From assembly GCA_903889245.1 (NCBI GenBank), contig CAISWQ010000044.1, positions 1-64,000 of the forward strand: DNA of 64,000 nucleotides, in the 5' to 3' direction. Shown in pieces: positions 31,145-39,497 of this stretch. The position numbers and the translations under genes were made by a program. Position 1 is the first letter of the stretch; every line of letters starts with the position of its first letter. Origin of the DNA: an uncultured Lentisphaerota bacterium. GTDB lineage: Bacteria > Verrucomicrobiota > Kiritimatiellia > CAIQIC01. The notes under the pieces are model-generated. The model saw only the letters and a list, made by a program, of their open reading frames with translations. It did no database searches and was not told the origin of the DNA.

Positions 31145-33043
31145 ATGAATCCACGGACTACCATCATCCTGTTGCTCGTGGCGCTGGGCTTCGGCGCGTG
31201 GCTGTACTTCGTTGACCGCAAGGGCGAGACGACGCAACAGCGCGAGGAAGCCGCGCGCAAGGCGCTGAAGATTGACCAGAAAAAGGTGACGGGCTTCACC
31301 TATGCGGCGGGCTCGAACCTGACCGTGACCTGCGCCAAACAGAACGACAAGTGGCGCCTGACCGCGCCGGTCAACGCGCGCGCCGACGCGAGCGCGGTGG
31401 ACCGCCTGCTCGCCGGCGTCGCCGAGATGAAGCGCGGCGAGGTCATCACCGAGCAGGAGCGGACGCAGCGCAACACGAAGCTGGGCGATTACGGGCTGGA
31501 GCCGCCGCGGTGCAGCGTGGCGCTCGACCTCGGCGGACGCAAGCAGACCGTGCTCTTCGGCCGCAACGCGCCGGTCGGCGACGCGCTCTACGTCAAGGAC
31601 GCCGACCGCGGCGACGTGGTCTCCACCGAGTCCTCCGTGACCAACAACTTCCCGACCAACGTGGTCGCGCTGCGCGACCGCGCGCTGCTGGGCGGGTCGG
31701 CGTTCGACGTCAAGCGGCTCGACCTGCGCGGTGGCGGCCGGCTGGTTCAGCTCACGAAGACCGACAAGGGCGAGTGGCAGATGCAGCAGCCGCTCGTCGC
31801 GCGCGCCGACCGCGCCGCGGTGCAGGGCGTGCTCGACGCCGCGTTCGACTGGAAGGTGGCCGAGTTCACCGCCGATGGCGTCGCCGATTTCACGCCCTAC
31901 GGCCTCGACGAGAACGCGGTCAAGGTGACGGTCAACGCCGGCGACAAGGCCAACGAGCAGGTGCTGCTCGTCGGCAAGCAGGCCGGCACGAACGCGGCGC
32001 AGGTCTTCGCCAGCACCCCGCCGGAGAAAGCCGTCTATGCCGTCAGCACCGACGCGCTCGCCAAGGTCAGCATCAAGATCAATGACCTGCGCGACCGGCG
32101 GCTGTTCACGCTTTCGACCTATGACATCGCCGGGATCAAGGTGCAGCAGGGCGAGAAGAAGCTGGAGTTGAAGAAGGACGCCAATGGCGAGTGGAGCTTG
32201 GCGCAGCCACGCGCCGAGAAGGCCGATGGCCAGCGCGTCCAGGATTTCCTGACGCAACTGACCGGCGTGAAGATCGAGGACTTCCTCGACCAGAACGCGG
32301 CCAACCCCGGCGCGCTCGGCCTCGCCGCGCCGGCGTGGCGCGTGACGCTGCTCAAGACCAGCGCGACCGCCGCCACCAACGCGCCGGCCAAGGTCATCCC
32401 GGGCGAGGATACCCAGACGCTGCTCGTCAGCGGCCAGGCGCGCCCGAACGCGCGCACCGCCGTCCGCCTGGAACACGAGGCGACGCCCTACGAGATCGCC
32501 GCCGCGGCCTTCACCAACCTGACGGCCGATCCACTCGCGTTCCGCACGCGCGACATCCTCGCGGTCAATCCCAGCGACGTGCTCAAGCTGACCGTGGCGC
32601 GCGGCACCGTGACGCAGTCGGTCGAGCGCGCGTCCGCCACCAACGACTTCGCCATGATCACGCCGGTCAAGGGCCCGGCCGATAGGGAGCAGATCAGCAA
32701 CGTGCTCAACGCCTACTGCTATCTGCGCGCCGTGCGGTTCGTGACCGGCGACGAGAAGGACCTCGGCAGGTTCGGCCTCGCGCAGCCGGAGCTGGCGCTG
32801 ACGCTCGCGCCCAAGGGCGATGCCAGCCAGGCCAAGACCGTGCTGCTCGGCGCGGCCACGGAGGGCGGCCGCTTCGCGATGATCCGCGGGCAGGACCTCG
32901 TTTTTGTTCTCGACGCCGGCACCGCCATGGTGCTTGCTAACGACTGGCTCAAGCCGGCGGTGCCGCCGCCGGCGGCCACGAACGAGGCCGCGCGTGCCGC
33001 CACAACCACCAACGCCGCCGCCGGAACCGGAGCAAAGCCCTAG
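31145..33043 (+). CDS. DUF4340 domain protein of the Gld-like ABC cluster
   Basis: The 632-residue protein has an N-terminal membrane helix (TTIILLLVALGFGAWLYFV) and then repeated DUF4340-type beta modules (KQNDKWRLTAPVNARADASA, GEWQMQQPLVARADRAAVQG, GEWSLAQPRAEKADGQRVQD). The three copies of the W-x-L/M-x-x-P-x-x-A-x-A pattern are clear internal repeats. Such proteins often sit beside GldG-like proteins; the function is unknown. ATG 31145 gives the helix near the N-terminus. Its C-terminal codons overlap an upstream frame extension of the next gene, which I do not accept. Confidence 0.85.
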   Translation: MNPRTTIILLLVALGFGAWLYFVDRKGETTQQREEAARKALKIDQKKVTGFTYAAGSNLTVTCAKQNDKWRLTAPVNARADASAVDRLLAGVAEMKRGEVITEQERTQRNTKLGDYGLEPPRCSVALDLGGRKQTVLFGRNAPVGDALYVKDADRGDVVSTESSVTNNFPTNVVALRDRALLGGSAFDVKRLDLRGGGRLVQLTKTDKGEWQMQQPLVARADRAAVQGVLDAAFDWKVAEFTADGVADFTPYGLDENAVKVTVNAGDKANEQVLLVGKQAGTNAAQVFASTPPEKAVYAVSTDALAKVSIKINDLRDRRLFTLSTYDIAGIKVQQGEKKLELKKDANGEWSLAQPRAEKADGQRVQDFLTQLTGVKIEDFLDQNAANPGALGLAAPAWRVTLLKTSATAATNAPAKVIPGEDTQTLLVSGQARPNARTAVRLEHEATPYEIAAAAFTNLTADPLAFRTRDILAVNPSDVLKLTVARGTVTQSVERASATNDFAMITPVKGPADREQISNVLNAYCYLRAVRFVTGDEKDLGRFGLAQPELALTLAPKGDASQAKTVLLGAATEGGRFAMIRGQDLVFVLDAGTAMVLANDWLKPAVPPPAATNEAARAATTTNAAAGTGAKP

Positions 33044-33068
33044 GCCTTCGCTCGCGGGCCGGCTGTTC

Positions 33069-35531
33069 ATGCTGCGGTGGCGCTGGCAGCGCTTCTGCAG
33101 CCATTGCGGCTGTCTCTTCCACGTGCTCTGGTTCGCGGGCAAATGGGTGCTGATCCTCCTGATCCTCGCCGTCGTCTGGCTGTGCGTCTGGGGCCTGCCG
33201 CGCCCGTGGCTCGATCGCGGCTTGGCCGAGCTTGCCAGGCACGGCATCTATTTGCAGGTCGGCCAGGCGCGGCTCGATATCTTCAACGGCGTCGCCTTCG
33301 AGGACGTGGCGCTGCTGGAGAAACCCGACGCCAGGGCGCCGCTGCTCTCCGCGCAAAAAGTCCGCCTCTTCCTCAACCCCGCCGAGTGGCGCGAGGGCCG
33401 GCACGGCATCCGCTCGGTCAACATCATCAACGGCCGCGCCGTGCTGGAGCTGGGCTATCCCAACCTGCCGCACGTCGGCGTGAGCAACATCTACGCGCGG
33501 CTCCTGTTGAACGACCGCGACCTGCGGCTGACCGAGTGGGCGTGCAACGCCTTCGGCGTCCACTGGCACGGGCGCGGGCTGGTGCGCGAGGCCTTCACCG
33601 GCGCGGTGGCCACGCCGCAGAAAGTGGACGCGCCCTCGCTGCTGACCACGCTGCGCGCCGCCGAGCCGGCGTGGCTCAAGCCGGTGCTGGATTTCCGCAA
33701 CGCGGTGCAACTGGCCGATCTGCCCGCGCTGGACTTCGACTTCGATGTCCATCGCGCCGCGCCCTCCAACAACCTGTTCCGCGCCGAGCTCCGCGGCGGC
33801 AGCGCGGTCTATCGCGGCGTGCAGTTCGCGCCGTGGCAGCTCTCGCTCCAGACCACCGGCGCGCTGCTCCACGCCTCGGTCAACCTGACACAGCACAAGC
33901 AGCGGCTCGCCGCGCAGGGCCGGCTGGACTGCCGCCCGCCCTACGACGCCTTCGCCCGCGTGGTGTGCGATCTGCCGCCGGACCAGACGCTGGCGCTGTT
34001 GCCCGCCGCGTGGCAGCAGGCCTATGCCAAGAGCCGCATCCGCGTCAACGGCAGCGCCAGCGGCGAGGTCGCCTTCGGCCCCGGCCCCGCGAGCAACCTG
34101 CTGGCGCAGATCGAGGGCCAGTGCCGCCTGCGTACCGTGGATGCCGCCGGCGTCGCGGTGAACAGCCTGCGGATGCAGTTCCAGCGCAACGACGATGACT
34201 GGCGGCTGACGCGCATCGCCGCCGATGTCGGGACGGGCCGGCAGCGCGGGCAGGTGGAGGGCAGCCTCACCACCTCGGCCAAAACACTGGCGTTCGTCGC
34301 GCAGGCGCACACCACGTTCGATCCCGGCGCCTGCTGCCCGGCGATCCGGACCGGCGTCACCAACCTGCTCTCGTTCATGAAATTCAACGAGAAGCCGCCG
34401 GAGGCCGATGTCGTCGTCACCGGCGTGTTGACCAACGCCGCCGATCTCGTCGTCACCGGCCGCGTCACCGCCACGCGCTTCATCTTCCGCGATGAACCCG
34501 TCACGCTCGCCTCCTCGGCCTTCCACTTCACCCGCGGCGTGCTCATCCTGCCCGATGCCGTCGTTGTCCGCGAGGACGGCCAGGCGCACGGCCATGTGAA
34601 GTACAACCTGGATCAGGAGTGGATCGAACTCGACGTCACCGGCAACGCGCCGCCGCATCCGGTCGCGCACATGATTGCGCCCGGCTTCGAGCGCGTCATG
34701 CGCAAGTTCGCATTCGAGGGCCCGGTGCATCTGGTGATCCGCGGCCGGGTCTCCACCGGCGGGCGGCTCCGCGGCACCGACCTGCACGTCCGGGCCGAAG
34801 GCGAGAAGCTGGGCTGGCAGAAAATCCTGGCCGACCGCGCCAGCTTCGACCTCTATGCCCGCGACGCGCAGTTCACCTTCACCAACGTCCACGGCGTCTT
34901 TTGCGGCGGCCCGTTCGCGGGCGCGGTGATGTTGAGCGATGTCGAGTCGCCGACCAACTGCCGCTACACGGTCACCGCCGCGCTGACCAACGCCAACGCC
35001 GCGCTGCTCTCCCAGACGTTGCGCGCGCAGTTCGCCCCCGGCGCGGCCGCCACCAACGCCACCTTGACCGGCGACGTGACCGCGCAGGCGCACATCAGCG
35101 GCTGGGTCGAGCCGTGGAAATCGCTGGAGGGCCACGGCCACGTCCGCATTCACAACGGCTCCATCCTGCAGGTGCGCCTGTTCGGCGGCCTCTCGAAAAT
35201 CTTGAGCAAGCTCTACCCCGGCCTCGGTTACCTCTCGCAGACCGAGTTCCTCATGCCCTTCACCGTCGAGAAAGGCACCTTGAAATCCGAAGAAATTGAC
35301 ATCAAGGGCACGGTCATCAGCCTCAAGAGTCACGGCGAATACCAGCTCGGCGGCGAGCTGAATTTCAACACCCAGGTCAAGTTGCTCCGCAGCGGCATCG
35401 CCGCCGACATCCTCCGCATCCTGACCTTCCCGGTGACCAAGCTGCTCGAGTTCAAACTCATCGGCACCCTCGATGATCCCCGCTGGCGCCCCGTCAACCT
35501 GCCCAAAGAACTGTTTTTGCAGTTCGATTGA
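33069..35531 (+). CDS. Large AsmA-like envelope protein
   Basis: The 820-residue protein has one N-terminal transmembrane helix (about 20-42, LFHVLWFAGKWVLILLILAVVW) and a long beta-rich periplasmic part. The C-terminal 300 residues have the AsmA-like pattern: GHVKYNLDQEWIELDVTG, then TVEKGTLKSEEIDIKGTVIS and HGEYQLGGELNF, ending with KLLEFKLIGTLDDPRWRP. AsmA-like proteins are thought to form bridges for lipid movement to the outer membrane. I chose ATG 33069; GTG 32994 would add a proline-rich lead overlapping the DUF4340 gene. It ends 11 bp from the convergent hsdR gene. Confidence 0.78.
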   Translation: MLRWRWQRFCSHCGCLFHVLWFAGKWVLILLILAVVWLCVWGLPRPWLDRGLAELARHGIYLQVGQARLDIFNGVAFEDVALLEKPDARAPLLSAQKVRLFLNPAEWREGRHGIRSVNIINGRAVLELGYPNLPHVGVSNIYARLLLNDRDLRLTEWACNAFGVHWHGRGLVREAFTGAVATPQKVDAPSLLTTLRAAEPAWLKPVLDFRNAVQLADLPALDFDFDVHRAAPSNNLFRAELRGGSAVYRGVQFAPWQLSLQTTGALLHASVNLTQHKQRLAAQGRLDCRPPYDAFARVVCDLPPDQTLALLPAAWQQAYAKSRIRVNGSASGEVAFGPGPASNLLAQIEGQCRLRTVDAAGVAVNSLRMQFQRNDDDWRLTRIAADVGTGRQRGQVEGSLTTSAKTLAFVAQAHTTFDPGACCPAIRTGVTNLLSFMKFNEKPPEADVVVTGVLTNAADLVVTGRVTATRFIFRDEPVTLASSAFHFTRGVLILPDAVVVREDGQAHGHVKYNLDQEWIELDVTGNAPPHPVAHMIAPGFERVMRKFAFEGPVHLVIRGRVSTGGRLRGTDLHVRAEGEKLGWQKILADRASFDLYARDAQFTFTNVHGVFCGGPFAGAVMLSDVESPTNCRYTVTAALTNANAALLSQTLRAQFAPGAAATNATLTGDVTAQAHISGWVEPWKSLEGHGHVRIHNGSILQVRLFGGLSKILSKLYPGLGYLSQTEFLMPFTVEKGTLKSEEIDIKGTVISLKSHGEYQLGGELNFNTQVKLLRSGIAADILRILTFPVTKLLEFKLIGTLDDPRWRPVNLPKELFLQFD

Positions 35532-35542
35532 CAGCGGCTGGA

Positions 35543-38098
35543 TCAGGCAACTTGCTTGTAGTCCGAAAGCGGAATGTTGTCGCGGAGGTAGGTCAGCAAG
35601 TTGGCGCGCTCGGCGGGTGGTAACCGCGCCAGGGATTGATAGAGGCCGGCATCGCGCGCCCGCAATTCCGCGAAGCGCCCATCTTCCAACAGTTGCCGGC
35701 AGCCGGCATCCAGCAGGAAGGACGTGAATAACGCCCGCACCTCGCGGCCATGCACCGGGTTGATGGGCTGCGTGGCACTGAAACGCTCGAAGGCTTCGTC
35801 GGCCAGTTGCGCCCGGCTGCGAATCGCCGGCGTCAGACCAAACACGAACTGTAGAATTTCCCGCAGACTGGGCGTGCGATCGGAACGGAAAAGCTCCTGC
35901 AACTTGGGAAGATTCCAGTACTCCTCCGGCTTGCCCAGCAACAGGCTCCGCACGCGCTCCTCGGCAGCAGCCCAATCCTCCGCATCCACCGCCGTTTTCA
36001 AAAGGTCATCAGCCTTGGCGGCGGCTGTCGCTTGGTGTGTAAAGCGCTCCCGATACATTTCCCGGTCTATCCGCAACCCCCAGGCGCCCACTTCCTCATG
36101 GATGATTTTGGCGAGCGGGTCCGGCGAGGTGTTGGTGAAGCTCTCCGGCTTGGCGCCACCGCCGCTGCCACCCCCGCCGCCATCCGTTCCGCCACCTTCC
36201 TTGGGCAGGGTCAGTTTCTCGTCGTAGTTGAAATCCTTCTCGAAATATTCGCAGTTGGCAAAGAAGTCAAAGAGCGCAAAACCGGCCTTCCGCGCCACGT
36301 GTTTCTTCCCGCCGCTGACGTGCTCAAAGTTGAACAGGCGCGTGCCGCGCCCCTTGATCTGGATGAAATCGGTCGGCGAAAAAATCGGCCGGGCCAGCAC
36401 AACGTTGAGGACGTCCTCGCAGTCATAACCCGTGGTCATCATCCCGACCGTCACGCAGACCCGGGTGCGGCTGGTGTCATAATCGCGGAACCGCTCGGCC
36501 TGCCACTTCGATTTCCCATTCAGGTTGTTGTTGGCGAAAGCAATTGTCAGTTGCTGGGCGCCCGCCACATTGGACGTCACTTGCGCCGCGAACGTCGAGC
36601 CGGCGGCATACTCCTGCGGCCACCGCCGCGTCGCTTCCTCGTTAAGCAGTGTGACCAGCTTGGTCGCGTGCTTGCGGCTGACGGCAAAGCAGATGGTCTT
36701 GCCCACTTCGCCGCTGATCGGGTCGCGCAGAGCGTGATCAAGGAAGCAACGCACAAAACTCAAATTGGTCTCATCAGAAAAGAAGGTCCGCTCATAATGC
36801 TGCCGCGCGAAGACCAATTCCGTTTCCTCGCCGCCCTCGCCGGCCGGCACCGTGACGGTGTATCCGGCGTCGGACAACATCTGTGTGGTGATTTCCGTCC
36901 GGGCATCGAGCGTGCGCATCCCCACCAGATAGGGCGGCTGGTGGCTGATGGCGGCGCGCAGGTCATACCGGAACGTGGGGGCGCCTTCGGGACACCCGAA
37001 GGTGTGATAGGTGTCGCGCAAGAGCCGCCGCTCGAAAGCACGCGGATCGTTTTCGCGCTCCTGCGCGTCCACGCCTTTGAGATAATCCTTGGGCGTTGCC
37101 GTCAGGCCCAGCTTCGCGCCGATGAAATACTCGAAGATCGCCCGGTTGTTGCCGTTGATCGTGCGGTGTGCTTCGTCGCTGATGATGAGTTGAAAATCGG
37201 TCGGCGCAAACTCGGTCAAAAACCGGTTCTGCGCGGCGAGGCTCTGGATCGTGGTCACGATCACCTGCGCCTCGGTCCAGTCCCGCCGGCGCTGCTTATA
37301 GATCACCGTCTGGATGCCGTCGTTGGCCAGAAACAAGGTGAACCTGTCCAACGCCTGCCGTTCCAGTTCGAGCCGGTCCACGAGGAAGAGAATCCGGGTC
37401 GCGTTCTCCGTGCGCAAATAGAGCTTGGCGATGGCGGCGCTCAACAGCGTCTTGCCGGTGCCCGTCGCCATCTCGAACAGAAACCGGTGCCCGCGACCGG
37501 CCGCTGTTTGCAGCGCGCGCAGGGCGTCCAGTTGGTAGTCGCGCAGCAGCCGGATTTTCTTGTTCACCATCAGCTCGCGGCGCTCGACCTCGCCGTAGGA
37601 GAGCCAGGCGGCGTCCTGCGAGACGGCAATATAGTTCTCGTCCACCTGCACGGCCGCGAGCCGCGCGGCATCCGGCCGCCACTCCGCCGCCTTGCCGAGT
37701 TCCTCCAGCGGCAGAAAGCGCGACACCTTGACCGGATTTCCGAGCCGCAGATTCCAGTAATAGTGCACCAGCCCATTGCTCAAGAAGATGTGGGCCACGC
37801 CCAGCCCTTCCGCATAGGCCCGCGCCTGCTCCTTGGCAGAGAGCGGGTCGAGACTTTCGCGCTTGGCCTCGACCACGGCCACCGCCCGGCCGTCGGTATT
37901 CAGCAGCACGTAATCCACGAAGCCATCCGACGCGGCTTGGAAATCCGCACCCAGTTCCGACTGTGAGGCCAGCCGCTTCTTGGTCACCCGGTGTTCGCAT
38001 ACGATACTTGCGGGGCACCCGACCTCTGTGATGAACCGCCAGCCCGCCGCTTCGAGCAGCTTGTTGATTGTGATCCGGGCCTGGGCTTCGGTGGGCAT
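35543..38098 (-). CDS. hsdR: Type I restriction enzyme R subunit
   Basis: HsdR translocates and cuts DNA for the type I restriction complex. The 851-residue protein starts with a PD-(D/E)xK nuclease domain (Asp62, then Glu77-x-Lys79 in VVEAKR). A superfamily 2 motor follows: Walker A ATGTGKT (211-217), ISDEAHRT with DEAH at 308-311, and GMMTTGYDCEDVLNVV and QIKGRGTRLF as late helicase motifs. A glycine-rich linker (GGGTDGGGGGSGGG) leads to the C-terminal helical domain. It is short for an HsdR, which is often near 1000 residues. It is the last gene of the operon, 24 bp after the PIN gene. By eye this locus is less GC-rich than its flanks, suggesting acquisition. Confidence 0.95.
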   Translation of the reverse strand: MPTEAQARITINKLLEAAGWRFITEVGCPASIVCEHRVTKKRLASQSELGADFQAASDGFVDYVLLNTDGRAVAVVEAKRESLDPLSAKEQARAYAEGLGVAHIFLSNGLVHYYWNLRLGNPVKVSRFLPLEELGKAAEWRPDAARLAAVQVDENYIAVSQDAAWLSYGEVERRELMVNKKIRLLRDYQLDALRALQTAAGRGHRFLFEMATGTGKTLLSAAIAKLYLRTENATRILFLVDRLELERQALDRFTLFLANDGIQTVIYKQRRRDWTEAQVIVTTIQSLAAQNRFLTEFAPTDFQLIISDEAHRTINGNNRAIFEYFIGAKLGLTATPKDYLKGVDAQERENDPRAFERRLLRDTYHTFGCPEGAPTFRYDLRAAISHQPPYLVGMRTLDARTEITTQMLSDAGYTVTVPAGEGGEETELVFARQHYERTFFSDETNLSFVRCFLDHALRDPISGEVGKTICFAVSRKHATKLVTLLNEEATRRWPQEYAAGSTFAAQVTSNVAGAQQLTIAFANNNLNGKSKWQAERFRDYDTSRTRVCVTVGMMTTGYDCEDVLNVVLARPIFSPTDFIQIKGRGTRLFNFEHVSGGKKHVARKAGFALFDFFANCEYFEKDFNYDEKLTLPKEGGGTDGGGGGSGGGAKPESFTNTSPDPLAKIIHEEVGAWGLRIDREMYRERFTHQATAAAKADDLLKTAVDAEDWAAAEERVRSLLLGKPEEYWNLPKLQELFRSDRTPSLREILQFVFGLTPAIRSRAQLADEAFERFSATQPINPVHGREVRALFTSFLLDAGCRQLLEDGRFAELRARDAGLYQSLARLPPAERANLLTYLRDNIPLSDYKQVA

Positions 38099-38122
38099 CG
38101 GGTGGATTCAAAAGCAGCGCCT

Positions 38123-38632
38123 TTACGGCTGGGCATCCTCTTCTTCTGGCGGCGTCTCTTCAAATTCGCGCTGGCCGCCATTGAAAAAAGCGCAGTCAAA
38201 GCCGTCATCCAGCTTGAGCGCCTTGAACCCAACCTCGCCTGCTTCCTTGAAGGTCTGACAGAACCGGTAGAAGGACGCCGTATCACCGGTGATGACAAAT
38301 TCCGCGTCCGCTCGCGCGGCTTGGGCGATGATCTTGATATCGTCCTTCAGTGCATCCCGTTCGATACCCTCGGGGCGCACCCGCTTCCAATCCAGCTTGG
38401 CCGCCCGTAACGCATCATCCCAGTTGAACGGCAGGACCACGCAGGCGCGCAGGATGTCCGGCGGCAATTCCTGCTTCACATAGAACTCCGCGACGACAAT
38501 CGCCGAAAGGAAGATGGGGATGTCGTTTTCCTGAAAATGTCGCCAATAGCGGCGCGCAACTTGATGATGCTCGCGCGCTGGTCCGGCGAGCGTGATCAGG
38601 AAACTGGTGTCGAGCAACACACCCGCCGCCAT
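38123..38632 (-). CDS. PIN-domain nuclease inside the restriction operon
   Basis: The 169-residue protein is a PIN-fold ribonuclease, the fold of VapC toxins. All four acidic active-site residues are visible: Asp8 (LLDTSF), Glu49 (VVAEFYV), Asp98 (KDDIKIIAQA) and Asp117 (ITGDTASF). The C-terminus ends in an acidic stretch (EETPPEEEDAQP). The gene starts only 3 bp after the stop of the unknown partner gene and 24 bp before hsdR. PIN toxins normally pair with a small antitoxin; here the neighbour is a 259-residue protein of no known family. The place recalls PrrC, an anticodon nuclease between hsd genes in Escherichia coli, although PrrC is not a PIN protein. Confidence 0.85.
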   Translation of the reverse strand: MAAGVLLDTSFLITLAGPAREHHQVARRYWRHFQENDIPIFLSAIVVAEFYVKQELPPDILRACVVLPFNWDDALRAAKLDWKRVRPEGIERDALKDDIKIIAQAARADAEFVITGDTASFYRFCQTFKEAGEVGFKALKLDDGFDCAFFNGGQREFEETPPEEEDAQP

Positions 38633-38635
38633 ACG

Positions 38636-39415
38636 TCAGCCCCCCCTCGTTTCCCGGACCCAGCGGGCGGCATCCGGCACATCGGCCCACGCCTTCGCCC
38701 CCTGGGCCGCGAAGCGTTCCAACGCCTCCTCGTTATAGACCGGTTGATAATCCATGAACGCAATCAACTGAATATTGCGCAACTCGCCCGTCCGGTAGTG
38801 TTGTTCGGCACGCACATGCAGGAGCGCCTTGTGATAAAGCCGGTTCTCCACCTGGTCGCGCAAATAGCCTTGGGCTGCGCCCACCACCAGCGTCTTCCCT
38901 TCGCGTTGCAGCCTGATGTGGATGTTCGCCTTCTGCGCGCCACCCATGTCGAGAACTTCCCCCAACAGATACTTCTCAACCATCACCCACGGCACGATCG
39001 CGCCCACCCGATAATCGGTCTCGCGGCTGATGCGTACCTGCGGCAGCGCGCTGCCCTCCTGGCTGCGCAGTTCATAGCTCAAGTCCGGATTGTTTTTGGT
39101 CCGGGACTGCCATTTCTGGACAATCTCGGCCCGCTTCAGGTCCAGCTCCCCCAGCACATCCTGCCGGGCCAGCAACTTCAGGTCCGGCTCCATACCCGCC
39201 AGCACCGCCGCTGGCAGCAGCGCGCGTAAAATGTAGGAGCCTTCGGCAATCTCGACGTGCGTCTCGTCCAGCTTTAGCTTCTGGCTGCCGGCGATGAACG
39301 CCTCCACCTGCTGGTTGAACTCGTTGAATTGCGACAGGCCGATGGTACGCGGGGAGATTTCCTGCCCCGCCACCTTGCCCCGCATGACAAATTCTATGGA
39401 GGTATTCTCACTCAT
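38636..39415 (-). CDS. Unknown protein paired with the PIN nuclease
   Basis: The 259-residue product is not recognised. It is probably soluble, with no signal peptide or membrane helix. The N-terminal part has an alpha/beta look (FVMRGKVAGQEISPRTIGL, then SQFNEFNQQVEAFIAGS), a middle segment rich in charged residues (DLKRAEIVQKWQSRTKNNPD) and a conserved-looking block (DMGGAQKANIHIRLQREGKT, GYLRDQVENRLYHKALLHVR). ATG 39415 is chosen because the upstream codons are basic shadow sequence of hsdMS. The 3-bp spacing to the PIN gene suggests a tight pair, so a partner or inhibitor role is likely but unproven. Confidence 0.7.
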   Translation of the reverse strand: MSENTSIEFVMRGKVAGQEISPRTIGLSQFNEFNQQVEAFIAGSQKLKLDETHVEIAEGSYILRALLPAAVLAGMEPDLKLLARQDVLGELDLKRAEIVQKWQSRTKNNPDLSYELRSQEGSALPQVRISRETDYRVGAIVPWVMVEKYLLGEVLDMGGAQKANIHIRLQREGKTLVVGAAQGYLRDQVENRLYHKALLHVRAEQHYRTGELRNIQLIAFMDYQPVYNEEALERFAAQGAKAWADVPDAARWVRETRGG

Positions 39416-39497
39416 GGCTCGCGCACGCCAAACCATACTGCATTCCCACCGCTGGGGGCAAGTCCGCCGCAACCACCGCCGTGGCGACCCGGCGCGA

